Of a DNA stretch of 64,000 nt, positions 22,938 through 33,220 are shown in pieces. The DNA is from Yamagishiella unicocca (lineage: Eukaryota; Chlorophyta; Chlorophyceae; Chlamydomonadales; Volvocaceae). Below the pieces are notes generated by a model that made no database searches, had not been told where the DNA came from, and worked only from the letters and a program-made list of their open reading frames with translations. The stretch covers positions 124,001 through 188,000 of the forward strand of contig BDSL01000111.1 in the NCBI GenBank assembly GCA_003116995.1, given 5' to 3'. The translations under genes and the position numbers were made by a program. The first letter of the stretch is position 1, and each line of letters opens with the position of its first letter.

Positions 22938-23239
22938 GGTGGGAAATCTTCTCGTGCAATGCTGGGGTTTAGTAGGCTGACACTATTCGAAGTGGGTCAC
23001 AAATTGAGGGAGCGGTTCAATACCCCCAATCAAATAGGATGTTTCAACGTATCAGGCTGTCGAGTGGAGTCTATCGGGAAACAGTTCCTGGTGTTGCCGT
23101 ATGCTCGTACACAAGTACCTATAAGAGCTTCCTTTCCAACACAATGTAGATAATTCACTGGTTGCAATTGTACACCGGGTGACGCGGGCCGCGGTCATCC
23201 TGCGGTTTGCTTGAGTCCTTCCAACTGCCATACTGAAAA
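22938..23239. promoter_or_regulatory. Shared divergent promoter between the 131-aa and CBM20 genes
   Basis: Only 302 bp separate the two start codons, so both 5' UTRs and core promoters must lie here. A TATA-like tataagag at 23120-23127 is correctly oriented for the CBM20 gene, about 110 bp before its ATG. This is inference from spacing; no factor-binding site is identified. Confidence 0.5.
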
Positions 23240-24280
23240 ATGCTGGTCCAGCAGCAACGTGCTGTCGGCCTGCGCGCCCCGGCCTCCAGGCGCATCTCTA
23301 TCCGATGCTATGCCTCTGGTGCGTTCGTTCCGCGCCTGCGCGCTTGACAAGCGTTTGAGCGAGCGATCATAGCATGATTGCGCTGACTGTTGCTTTTGGG
23401 TCTTTCCTGCTTTGCATCGGACCCCTCGCAGCTCCGGCTCAAGTTGTCACAACAACTCGCCAAGCGCAAGCCATCAGCGAGGTGAGCCTTCTCCGGGCGT
23501 CGTAGGTTCTAGGGACTGTTAATTGAACGCTTTGTCACCCTTGCAGCTGCCTGTCGAGCTCGATGTGGCGGCCCTCAATAAGCGCCTGGAGGCTCGTGCC
23601 AAGGCAATGATTCAGCTGGAGGAGCAAGAGGTCGCCAGCCGCACGAAGGCAAGCGTCGTCGCACGTTCACCGTCCGTTGGCCATGACCGCGTTTGGCCTA
23701 CATAACCTCCGTCGTGCGCACCTGTGACACGGCTGCAGGTCAAATTTGTCCTTAAGCAGCAAGTGGGTCTTGGTGAGGCCTGGAAGCTCGTTGGCAAATG
23801 CCCTGAACTGGGAACTATGCTCCCCGAGGTTGCTCCCTATATGTCATGGGGCAACGGCGATGTATGGACCTACGAGGCTAAGATCCGGCCTGGTACCTTC
23901 GTTTTCAAGGCAGTCCTACGGTAAGGTTGAAACGGCCTGATTTGCCAAGGGCGTGTGTAGTGTACTGCCCTCAATATTTGCTGCTTGTCATGCACGCACG
24001 AAAGCAGGTCCGGTTCTAGCTCTCCCCTGCGGCTTTACTTTGTATGCCTGTTGTTGTACTCTGCAGCAAGCCAGACGGACAGTACATATGGGAAGCTGGG
24101 AAGGACCGCATCCTGGAGGTATGTCTCTGAAGTGCCTGGCTTCACGTTGAAGCCTTCACGCCAATTTGCGCACATTGGCAAACAGCAGCTGCCCGCTAAT
24201 CTAGGCAAGTTGTCCCTCTCCAGGTTCCTTTCGATGAGGCGAGCAAGGAGGTGGAATTGACTGATGTCAAGTTCCTGTGA
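23240..24280 (+). CDS. Plastid stand-alone CBM20 starch-binding protein, 173 aa
   Basis: Six exons join in phase: 23240-23318, 23432-23481, 23547-23648, 23739-23920, 24067-24118 and 24224-24280. The first 26 residues (MLVQQQRAVGLRAPASRRIS onward, Arg-rich with no acidic residues) look like a chloroplast transit peptide. A short helix around LNKRLEARAKAMIQLEEQE precedes a C-terminal CBM20 domain, residues about 78-173. The domain keeps VKFVL, the GEAWKLVGKCPELG turn, GDVWTYE and the binding-site Trp in YIWEAGKDRILEVP. The Trp usually found after LG-x in site 1 is Met here (LGTM). No catalytic domain is attached. CBM20 modules bind starch, so the likely role is at plastid or pyrenoid starch. 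The third intron starts with GC (AAG/gcaagc). Confidence 0.9.
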
Positions 24281-24393
24281 AGGCATCTCCGTATGGAACA
24301 CGCATAACTGTATGCATAACGCACACCACCGTGGCAAGCGCAACAATGTTTTCGCTGGATAAGAGCTTGGTTGGTGGTTGACATTGCGTCGAT

Positions 24394-24398
24394 GTAAG
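24394..24398 (+). terminator. TGTAA polyadenylation signal of the CBM20 gene
   Basis: TGTAA, the standard Chlamydomonas polyadenylation signal, lies 114 bp after the CBM20 stop codon. Confidence 0.7.
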
Positions 24399-25846
24399 AC
24401 CCCTCTAATTTTGTGTACCAGCGGGGGTTTTCTGCATTGAGAGTTGTCCGGCTGTTCACGCGCTCGGCTGTACCATTCCTCAAAACTACTTGCTGAAGGA
24501 TTCATTGGCTGCGTAATGGGCGTTGCGTGCCCTTGTGAAATCGAGGCGCCACAAGCCGCTGTATGAACGTTTTCGGTATTTACAGTGCGAGTCGGTTCTG
24601 AGTGCTACAAAATCCAGGTTTTCCTGCGGGTTTCAATGATGCTTGAATGCAAAGGCATGCAGGTATGGCAGCGCGCTACAGGATTTTTTTTGTTAAAATG
24701 CGACAGATTGTCGGCTTATATGCTTGTATCTGTAAACAGTAATCGACCCAAGTTGAGTTCATCGCAATTGGCTTGATCTATAATGCATGCTGGTACGAGA
24801 GCCGCCGTTGTGCAGTCGACGGAGGGAATCGATGCCAGCTGACGTATACCAACGCCGAAAGAAGTTGCCCACCGGTTTCGCCCGAAACGGTCGTGCTGAA
24901 GTAAATCTTCGGAGCGCTGCTTTAGTCAAGCCGGTCAAGCTTCGCGCTGCCAGGTGGGAGTGAGGCAGCATTGATATAAGGCGGAAGCTGTTGATCCAAA
25001 CGGTTCCGAACATCCAAACAGATCCATGATGTGACCGTCAAAACCGAGCTTCAATAACGTCGAAGCCAACCAATCTCTGGCTGCCTGACGCAATTTCTGC
25101 TCTGACCTTTCGTGACCCTTCGAGACACTCCACGACCGCCTCAACAGATCTCACAGGATCTCACCTGTCAGCACCTACTTTTCATGACCTGTCCTTACAC
25201 GTCCTTACATCATCGAAGGGGTCAACATGGACCATGTTTATTCCTATGAATTACCATGAACTGCTGCAAATCTCTCTACGTTTGTCGGAATTACTCCGAT
25301 TGACGCTGCCGTCGACTCCGCTTCCGGAGTTGTGGGTAGGTGGGTATGGCTCAGGGTTCTCCCCTGGCATGGCTGTACCATGCCATACCGTGCTGTGCAA
25401 GAGTTTCTGGAAGACAAAATACCCGCTCCATGGCTAATTGCACGGGGACGCACAGTTGAACGTTGAATATTTTACGACTTGAAGACAGGCTGGGAGATGT
25501 TCGTCATCAAAGGAAGGCGAATGCTCGTCGGTGTGTCATAAAACTGGGCAGGTTGGCAGTCGGAAACCCTGCAACGCAATTTTGCAATGAGCTTGCATCC
25601 TAACCAGGGCCTGCCCTGATCCTGCCGGTGCCCACCGAAGCGTATCGTACAGGTTCCTTGGATTGAATTGAAACCTTAAATTCCGGCGGTAACCTACCTT
25701 GTTTCCCTTCAAGCCGCAATAAATATGATGTATTCGAATTATATCCTACTCTGCGTCTGACGCCCAAGGATTTATCTGTATGCCGTCCGGAAATGCGTTT
25801 TCGGCAAACCTACCTTGCAGTCACGCTCCGCCAGTAGTCCTTTGCG
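24399..25846. other. Intergenic region between the CBM20 gene and the SNF2 gene
   Basis: About 1.45 kb without a supported gene. A minus-strand ORF at 25013-24759 is Arg-rich at its start, like an organelle targeting peptide. It has no splice-linked continuation or known motif, so I did not call it. The AT-richer stretch 25440-25840 is the likely promoter and 5' UTR of the SNF2 gene. Confidence 0.45.
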
Positions 25847-28800
25847 ATGCTTAAGGAAATCCAATCCAACGCTCTGTCCACCAGGGCAGCAGATGGGCGT
25901 GGCGAGAGTGGGAAGGCTCGGGAAATGCTAACAGAGAAGCACTCAGCGCTGCTTCTTGCGAGTGCTCAGCGGCTTCCGAGAAGCGAGAGTGAAGAGGACC
26001 TTGAGGACTTCAGCAGCTCTGGTGATGAGGAGAAGCCAGCGATCTGCCCCGTCCCGCGAAGGCGTCTCGTTCAAGGCCGTTCCAGCGCGGCAAACCAGCA
26101 ACGTCCTTCGGCTTTGGTTAATGATGTGCTGGACGGCATAGCGTCGTTAGGACTGGGTTCACGCTCGCCGGATTCTGCTCAAGCTCAGCCGCAGGCCAGC
26201 ACCAACAGCTGCCATGCTGCCGCGGCATGCGCAGCCGCTGCTGCTGTGGAAACGAGCGATGACGAAGACTACGAAAGTGATGGCGACCCTGAGCCGTTCT
26301 TTGAGCGGCTGGCCCCTTCAGTGGAGGCTACGGTCGAGGCGGCCGGCCCTTCGGGACCGTCCACACCCGAGCCCGGGGCGCTCGCGCTGGGAGAGCGAAA
26401 CAAGTACGTGCTGGCCGCGGCGATTTCCCAAAAGCTCTTCCCGCATCAAGTACAGGGTATAAAGTGGCTTTGGAGCCTCTTTGATATGCAGCGTGGCGGA
26501 ATACTTGGCGACGACATGGTGAGTATCCCACCTGTATTTGCCAAAACTGATGACTACTTGTCAAAACTGATGGCGGCTCCCGATGCGTTTTGGGGTACTT
26601 CACATGGACTGAAGAGAGGCAAGCTACTGGGAGAGGCTAGCGATTCTTGGCCAGCACGTCTGGCCGTTAGGTTAGCTCATGGGATAATGTGCTTGGCCTC
26701 CTCGGGATCGTGATCAGGCTGTGAAATTCGTTGCAGGGGCTGGGCAAGACCATGCAGTGCGCAGCCTTCCTCGCGGGCCTGTTCAGCAGCCGGCTGGTGC
26801 GCCGTGCCCTCATCATCGCACCGAAAACGCTGCTGCCGCACTGGATCAAGGAGCTGACCGTGTGTGGCCTTCGGACCCTGACGCGCGAGTTTTTTGGAAC
26901 CTCGGAGTCCGAACGTGCGGCGTCCCTTCGGAGCGTGGTCAACGGGCGCGGCATTATCGTGACCACGTACGGCATGGTACAGCACAATGCGCAGCAGCTC
27001 GCAGGACCGGCGCACAGCAGCTCGGGGGACGGGTTCACCTGGGACCTTATGCTACTGGACGAGGGTCACAAGATTAAGGTCCGTACTGGCAGACCTCATC
27101 AGCATGCATTACTCTGCATGCCATCAGCTGCAGTTCACTTGCTGGTTTAGTGTACATTCTGACTCGGTTACAGGATTGCCAGCGTCGCCTATACACATAA
27201 GTCATTGCACTCTGCATGGTCGATTCACGAGCTCTGCGATATCTGGGTTCGAAGATAATGTTCTCCCCTGCAGTCATTATGACCTCCATCCTCGTGGTAA
27301 CTTCAGCCAGGTAACTCCACTGGTTGCCTCTCCCCACCCCACTTACCACAGAACCCGAAGATGAAACTGGTCGAGCAGCTGCTCCGGCTGCCGGCGCGCA
27401 TGCGCATCATCATCAGTGGCACGCCCATCCAGAACAACCTGATGGAGATGCACAGCCTGTTCGACTTCACAACGAAAGGCCTGCTCGGCGACGCCAAGAC
27501 ATTCAAGACGTGAGCCCAAAACGTGCCGCTGCGCAGTCTTTGCTGTGCCACGAGTACGAAGATCCCTGTATTCCTGTATCCCCTTGATTGCATTTAAGGC
27601 ATGCGCTGTGTGTTTTCTGTGGCTTCCTGTCCATTCGGCGGCCCGTGGGCGCCTGCACGGGCGAACGAAGCCTAACACGGGGTACAAACGACGGCTCCCC
27701 CTGTTTCTATGTGTTGGACATCCAGGAACTACGAGCGGCCCATCACCAAGGGCCTGGACAAGGATGCTTCCTCCAGGGAGCGTCAGACTGGCGCAGCCAT
27801 CGCTGCTGAGCTACGCCAGCGAGTCGAGCCTTTCTTTCTGCGCCGTGAGAAGAAGGACGTCCTGCCCGACAACAGCAGCGCTAACGGCGCATCGGCAGAA
27901 AGTGGTGAGGAGGACCGATCGGAGGCGCCGGTAAACACAGATGCGCGTGCTTGGCCTTGGGCTCGCCTGGCGATTCCCTGGGCTGGCCCTTAATTTCGCA
28001 AGGGAAATTGGGCCCCGTGTTGGGGCACAACCGACGACTTGGCAGTCGTCCATTCCATTCGTTCCTTATCCCACCTCGACATAGGTCCATCTGCGTTATT
28101 GTGTAATATCAAACATTGCTTGCATTCTGGCCCCTAAGCTGCACCGTCCCGCTGCTTGCCCTCGGGAAAACCACAGGGCCGAGTACCTCTGCTGCAAGCA
28201 CCTCTGCTGAAGCGCCGTCCATTGGTCAACGCGCTCAGGGTCTGCCGCGCAAGAACGACATGGTGGTGTGGCTACGCCTGACCATGATGCAGCGCAAAAT
28301 CTACACAACGTTCCTGCACAGTGACAGCGTGCGGATGGTGCTCAACGAGAAAGCCTCTCCCCTGGCGGCCATCACGGTCCTGAAAAAGATCTGTGACCAC
28401 CCCGCGCTGCTGTCCAAGCGCGCCGCAACCAGCGTCATCACAGCAGCACACAGGCAAGTCATCGTCTTGTGCTTGCTTCTAGCGTGGATTGAACTTGAAG
28501 CATCTGCCTGCAATCCTGGATGGTTGGTGTGCCGTTTGATGTTGTCTCCTCCGGTAGCGCGTGGAGCGCGATAGTGTCGGCGATGCAACCCAAGATACCC
28601 GCAATAAGGTTCTCACCCGTGAGTACTTTCATGGGCGCCCTGCTCCAGGTGGGCCAAGAATGGCAGCGGTGCACGTAAAGGCGGCCGGCGGCGTGATTCG
28701 GACGATTTCATTGCCGATTCGGACGAGGACCTTGAGGACGGCAGCGACGACAGCAGCGAGGGTGTCAGCATCAGTGAGGACGAGGGCATCGCAGGCGCAG

Positions 28801-31800
28801 GCACTGCAGCCAAGGAACTGCCGGCCGATTGGCTGAGCGATGGCGCTACCATAGACAGCGAGCTGACGCGCGAGCTGGAGCAGCGTGGCGCGGAGGCGTC
28901 CTGCAAGTCGGTGTTCGTACTTGCGCTTCTGGAGCAGTTGCACTCGGAGGGTCACCGGACGCTAATTTTCAGCCAGTCCAAGGTCATGCTCAGCATCCTG
29001 GAGGTAAGTGGGTACAAGGGAAAGCTGGTACATGGGTGTTCCCCAGGCCCTTGACGTAAATAATCATACGCATAAAATGGTAGAAGGGCTCGTGCACATT
29101 GCGCAATATTTCGGCACATCGTTAAGCTAACATAACACCATACCAGGATGGTGTATGCCGTTGAGGGGCACGACTGGGCGGTGACCCCACGAGAGTGTTC
29201 TGTTGAGAGCAAATATGATGGCGAACTGAACACCCGGATGCCGTCAGGCTGGCGTCAAAGCCATGAAGCTGGCGTACTGCCGCATCGATGGTGACATCGT
29301 CAGTGCCGAGGAGCGGCACGCGCACGTGCAGCGCTTTCAGGACAACGACGACATCCCCGTGTTCCTGCTTACCTCCCAGGTGCGCCCAACATTTGCAGTG
29401 CCTCAGAAGAGCGTAGGATTTGAGGCCGTGCACTCATGACAGGCGCCCATGACAGGCACCACATGTGGCCTTGACGTATAGTGCTAAGCTTCCGAAACGT
29501 GCCAACACGTATTGTTGTTTGTCGTTGGGCACATGCGTATTTTGTATACGGCAACTATATTGCAAGTATATTGAATAGCTGCAAACACACAAGAACACTG
29601 CGTACGTGAACTGTTTCCGTATACTGTGTTATTGTGTATTCACGGCCATTCACTATACTTGCCCTGCCGCGGCGTACTGCAACAAGCCACAATGCTTGGG
29701 TCTTATGACTGTGCCTCCTTACGGTTTCTGAATGCCTCTCACCATGTACCAGGTGGGCGGTTTGGGTCTGACCCTGACAGCCGCCGATCGGGTGATCATC
29801 GTGGATCCCGCGTGGAACCCGTCGGTTGACAACCAGGTACGAAGTGTCACTGATGCGCTCTCTGAAACTGCAAGCCTTCGATTGGCATCGGGTGCAGGAG
29901 AGTGCAAACACTTTGCTGCGGGTGCCCTTACACACGCCATGCCTCGATTGTCCATCCAGAGCGTGGACCGCGCATACCGCATGGGCCAGACTCGCGATGT
30001 GGTGGTGTACCGTTTGATTACCTGCGGAACCGTGGAGGAGAAGATCTATCGGAAGCAGGTCTTCAAGGGCGGACTGTCCAAGACGGGCACCGAGGAGGGC
30101 ATTCAGTTCAGGTACAATCCGCGTCTGTATTAGGATTACATTCTGGTTGTCAGGAAGGGGCGCAGAGGTTTGTGCTGGTCTGCATGCGAGTGACCGATTT
30201 AGATGCTAGCAGTCAAGTAGGCAGATTTGGTCCCGCGGACTTGCGGTTGCAGTCGCTGCGTGTGTGCGCCAACCGCACATATTGATCGAACGTGACGTTG
30301 ATCATGAGACCGGGTGGGTAAGCATTTGAGCGCCTGTTACGATCCATCTGCGGACGGCCTGACGTGACTATTACCTAAAACTCCTTTAACACGTTGCAAT
30401 GTCAATCCTGATTCTGTAGGTATTTCAGCCAGACCGACCTCCGGGACCTTTTCGCTGTGACGCCGGAGGGGCTGCAGCAGAGCGAGACGCAGCTGAAGCT
30501 CAACGAGATGCACTCGCATCAGCGGACCGCGACTGAGGGGCTGCAGCGGCACCTGGAGCAGGTTCTGCGCATGGAGAACGTTGCCGGTGCGATTTTGTGC
30601 CGCTGCCCGTATCGCTGGATCGAGCCCCACTACCCGCAATCTGGCCATGCCGCTAATGTCGCCCGCCTCTTCGTTGCCCGCAGGCATCCACGACCACAAC
30701 CTGCTCTTCACCCAACGCCCACAGGAGCAGGCGCGCACCGCACAGGAGGGGGCGGCTATCCTGAGCCAAATGTCGCGTTCCGGGCCTGGTAAGTCCTTGG
30801 GTGCATACCCCAACGCCATAGGTAAAACCGAGGCGCATGCGTGAGATATTCCCATCAGACACGCAAGATACATTGCGAATTATTAGGCCAGCAATGCGTT
30901 GGTGACCTCAATTGAGGCTTGCATGTGGCCTGGTGAATCCATTATTGCACGCCATCTTCAGTCACTCTTATTAGGGCGTGTCCTCGTGTGTCACTTGTTT
31001 TCCTCAACACAGACAGTTGTGCTGAGACGCCATCGGTACTAGCTAACGAACATGTGCTATAATCGCTTGTAGTACCTGGCTCCACACAGAATTTACGGAG
31101 TGCCCCGACGCGTTATCCTTGCCTGCAGTCGGCGTAGATGCGCTGACCAACATGCTGGGAACAGGTCTGCGCATTAATGGAAACGTGGCCAGCACAAAGC
31201 ACCAGGCTGAAGTCGATCAGGCGCGGCGAAAGGTCGAGGAACTGGCGACCCGCGTAAGCCACACGAAGAGGACCATCGCCACGGGCATGAGTGCAAAGTT
31301 GCCAGACGGGGGCGCGAAGGTGAGCAAAGCCCGAACAAGTAAACATGCTACACGTAGAGTGCCAGGCTTAACCTAGTTGCTGACATAGATGTGTCGTGTG
31401 AATGACTCGGTTTAAGCGTACGTTGGGGCCCTGTCCATATTCAACACGCCGGGATGAGTAATGTGATGCATGCCTCGCTTCACAGATGATGGCCAGCCTG
31501 GCGGTCCTACAAAATCAATACGACGAGGCTGTTGCCGTGCTTAATGCACTGGAGGATGGCGCCGATTTTGCCAATGGCAGCACAGCAAGCGGTGGGGGCG
31601 CGCCTGGCGCTAGCCAAAGCGGCGGTGGTGGACCTGGTGGCGGCGCCGTGGCTGCTCGCAACAATGGGGTTGCTGGCAGCGATGGACAGAACGCGGGGGC
31701 TTCAAATGTGGATGCTCACAGGATGCCAACCACCATGCTGGCGGGCTCTGTCGGGGCGGTGCCGCCTGAGCCAGCACCTAAGCAGCCGCAGGTCGGAAGG

Positions 31801-32280
31801 CCCGCGGTTAGGCCGGGCGGCTTCGGTGCGGGCATTATGTTCCGCTCATCAGGCGGAGGCGGCAGCAGCGGGAGCGCCTTGGGGTCGAACCCGGCAGCGC
31901 GTTCAGAGCAGCCACAGGAACAACAGCGCCGATCGCCGTCGACGTCGCCCCCAGGGACGATGGAGCTGAGTAAGCAACACGAAAAGCATCAAAGCGGGAC
32001 ACCCGGCGTTCTGGCTGGCCGCGGAGGTGACACGTTGGGCGGAAGCCGTGGGGCTGGCGGGTCCGTAGGCGCCGGAGGTGAGCCCCAACGGTTAGGCGGC
32101 GATACCGCAAGGTCCAGCGGCTCGGACGCCTCCACTGGAAGCACGCCGTGCCGTCAGCGCCGGGACCACGCCGCGTTCGATGTAGATGACGTGTCCTTCG
32201 TTACAGCGGACAGCACCGGGACGCCTGGTGGAGGAGACGACGTGACCAGCAACGTGATTGACTTGACGGACACTCCGTAG
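25847..32280 (+). CDS. SNF2-family DNA translocase, ERCC6L/PICH type (plant CHR24-like), 1202 aa
   Basis: Thirteen exons join in phase: 25847-26518, 26737-27078, 27352-27509, 27726-27904, 28177-28453, 28649-29003, 29248-29379, 29753-29836, 29960-30111, 30420-30586, 30684-30788, 31129-31319 and 31486-32280. Residues 1-190 are acidic and disordered. The SNF2 ATPase follows: motif I GLGKT at 225-229, DEGH near 332 and SGTPIQNN near 360. The second RecA lobe has TLIFSQSK, then VGGLGLTLTAADRVII at 706, and DRAYRMGQTRDV. An acidic insert (SDEDLEDGSDDSSEG) separates the lobes. After the helicase, RYFSQTDLRDLF and GIHDHNLLFT match the ERCC6L/PICH tail. In animals PICH coats ultrafine anaphase bridges. 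The C-terminal 260 residues are Gly/Ser/Pro-rich and end in NVIDLTDTP, a SUMO-interacting motif. The fifth intron appears to begin with GC. Confidence 0.93.
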
Positions 32281-33220
32281 ATTTCCAGGGCTGGGAGCCG
32301 AAGCGGGCGAGGCTCACAAGAGCTGCTCGTACACTGCACTGGACGAGCGCGATGTTTTGTGCAGCCCGGCTTACCATATGAAATTGCTCACCTAGACAGC
32401 CAGGGCTGGGTAGTAAGGAAGTACATTACGGCCGTAACCCGGTGAATTGCAGCAGGAGGTCCGAGGTGCCGAGAAATGCAGGCGTGCATGGCGATCGATG
32501 GGGTAGATGCTTGAGCCTGGTCTTTACTTGTTAGGTAGGATGATGTTACAGAGTGGTTTGTGCACTAATTATATGCTTCAAAGCAGTCAATATCCGCCTC
32601 CTCGATTGAACCACTCTATCTTAGGGTCGGACGGTTATATGTCCTGGGTATGGACGGTCTAGGTACATGTTGCAGCTGATTTGAGCGATTCAAGAGGCTT
32701 CAGAATACATGTCATATTGAGTCGCGACACGCACGTATGGGGTAGATACAGACAGACCCAAGCTGACCCAAGGGTCGGGGCTTCCGTGCTGCTGCTGTGG
32801 CTTCGCAAGCGTGCTCGTGAGCATTGTAAAAATGTGAGTACTCTGCATAGCAGGTAAACAGCAGTCACTGCAACGGATCTCACAAGTGACTATAACTTCC
32901 ATCTGCGAGCACAATCTCGCGTGACTGCATTAAGATGTAACATTATAAGCCACGAAGTATTCAGTCAGAAACAACGGACATTTCAGCGCCTTACATTCAG
33001 GCCGATCTGCACACAATTCAATCTTACAGTTTATCCTTTCCGCCCGTGCGATTGTTTAATTTATTATTTTCCAATTGTAATATCTAAACATATAAACCTG
33101 CGCAGCACTTATCGGTCTCGTAGCCTCGGCTAGCCTGCTTCCGTGTTCGGAGCGAACTCTTCTACGCAATTTCGTGTGTAGCAGTGGATTTCAATTCTCG
33201 TTAGGTAACCTATTACGGCT
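32281..33220. other. 3' flank of the SNF2 gene and promoter of the next gene
   Basis: No ORF here looks coding. Positions 32900-33110 are AT-rich (taatttattattttcc near 33057) compared with the rest of the window. They directly precede the start codon at 33221 and are the probable promoter region. Confidence 0.5.
32825..32829 (+). terminator. Possible TGTAA polyadenylation signal of the SNF2 gene
   Basis: The first clear TGTAA lies about 545 bp after the stop codon. A 3' UTR of this length is normal for Chlamydomonas, but the assignment is by position only. Confidence 0.45.

Noticed and set aside
24759..25144. Minus-strand ORFs resembling an organelle targeting peptide
   Set aside because: They have no recognisable domain, no splice-linked downstream exon and no polyadenylation signal. 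Arg/Ser-rich starts occur by chance in this composition.
28562..28611. Extra exon RVERDSVGDATQDTRNK in the PICH-like gene
   Set aside because: Joining it to the next exon would need an intron of about 30-46 bp and breaks the phase. A single GC-AG intron 28454-28648 fits perfectly.
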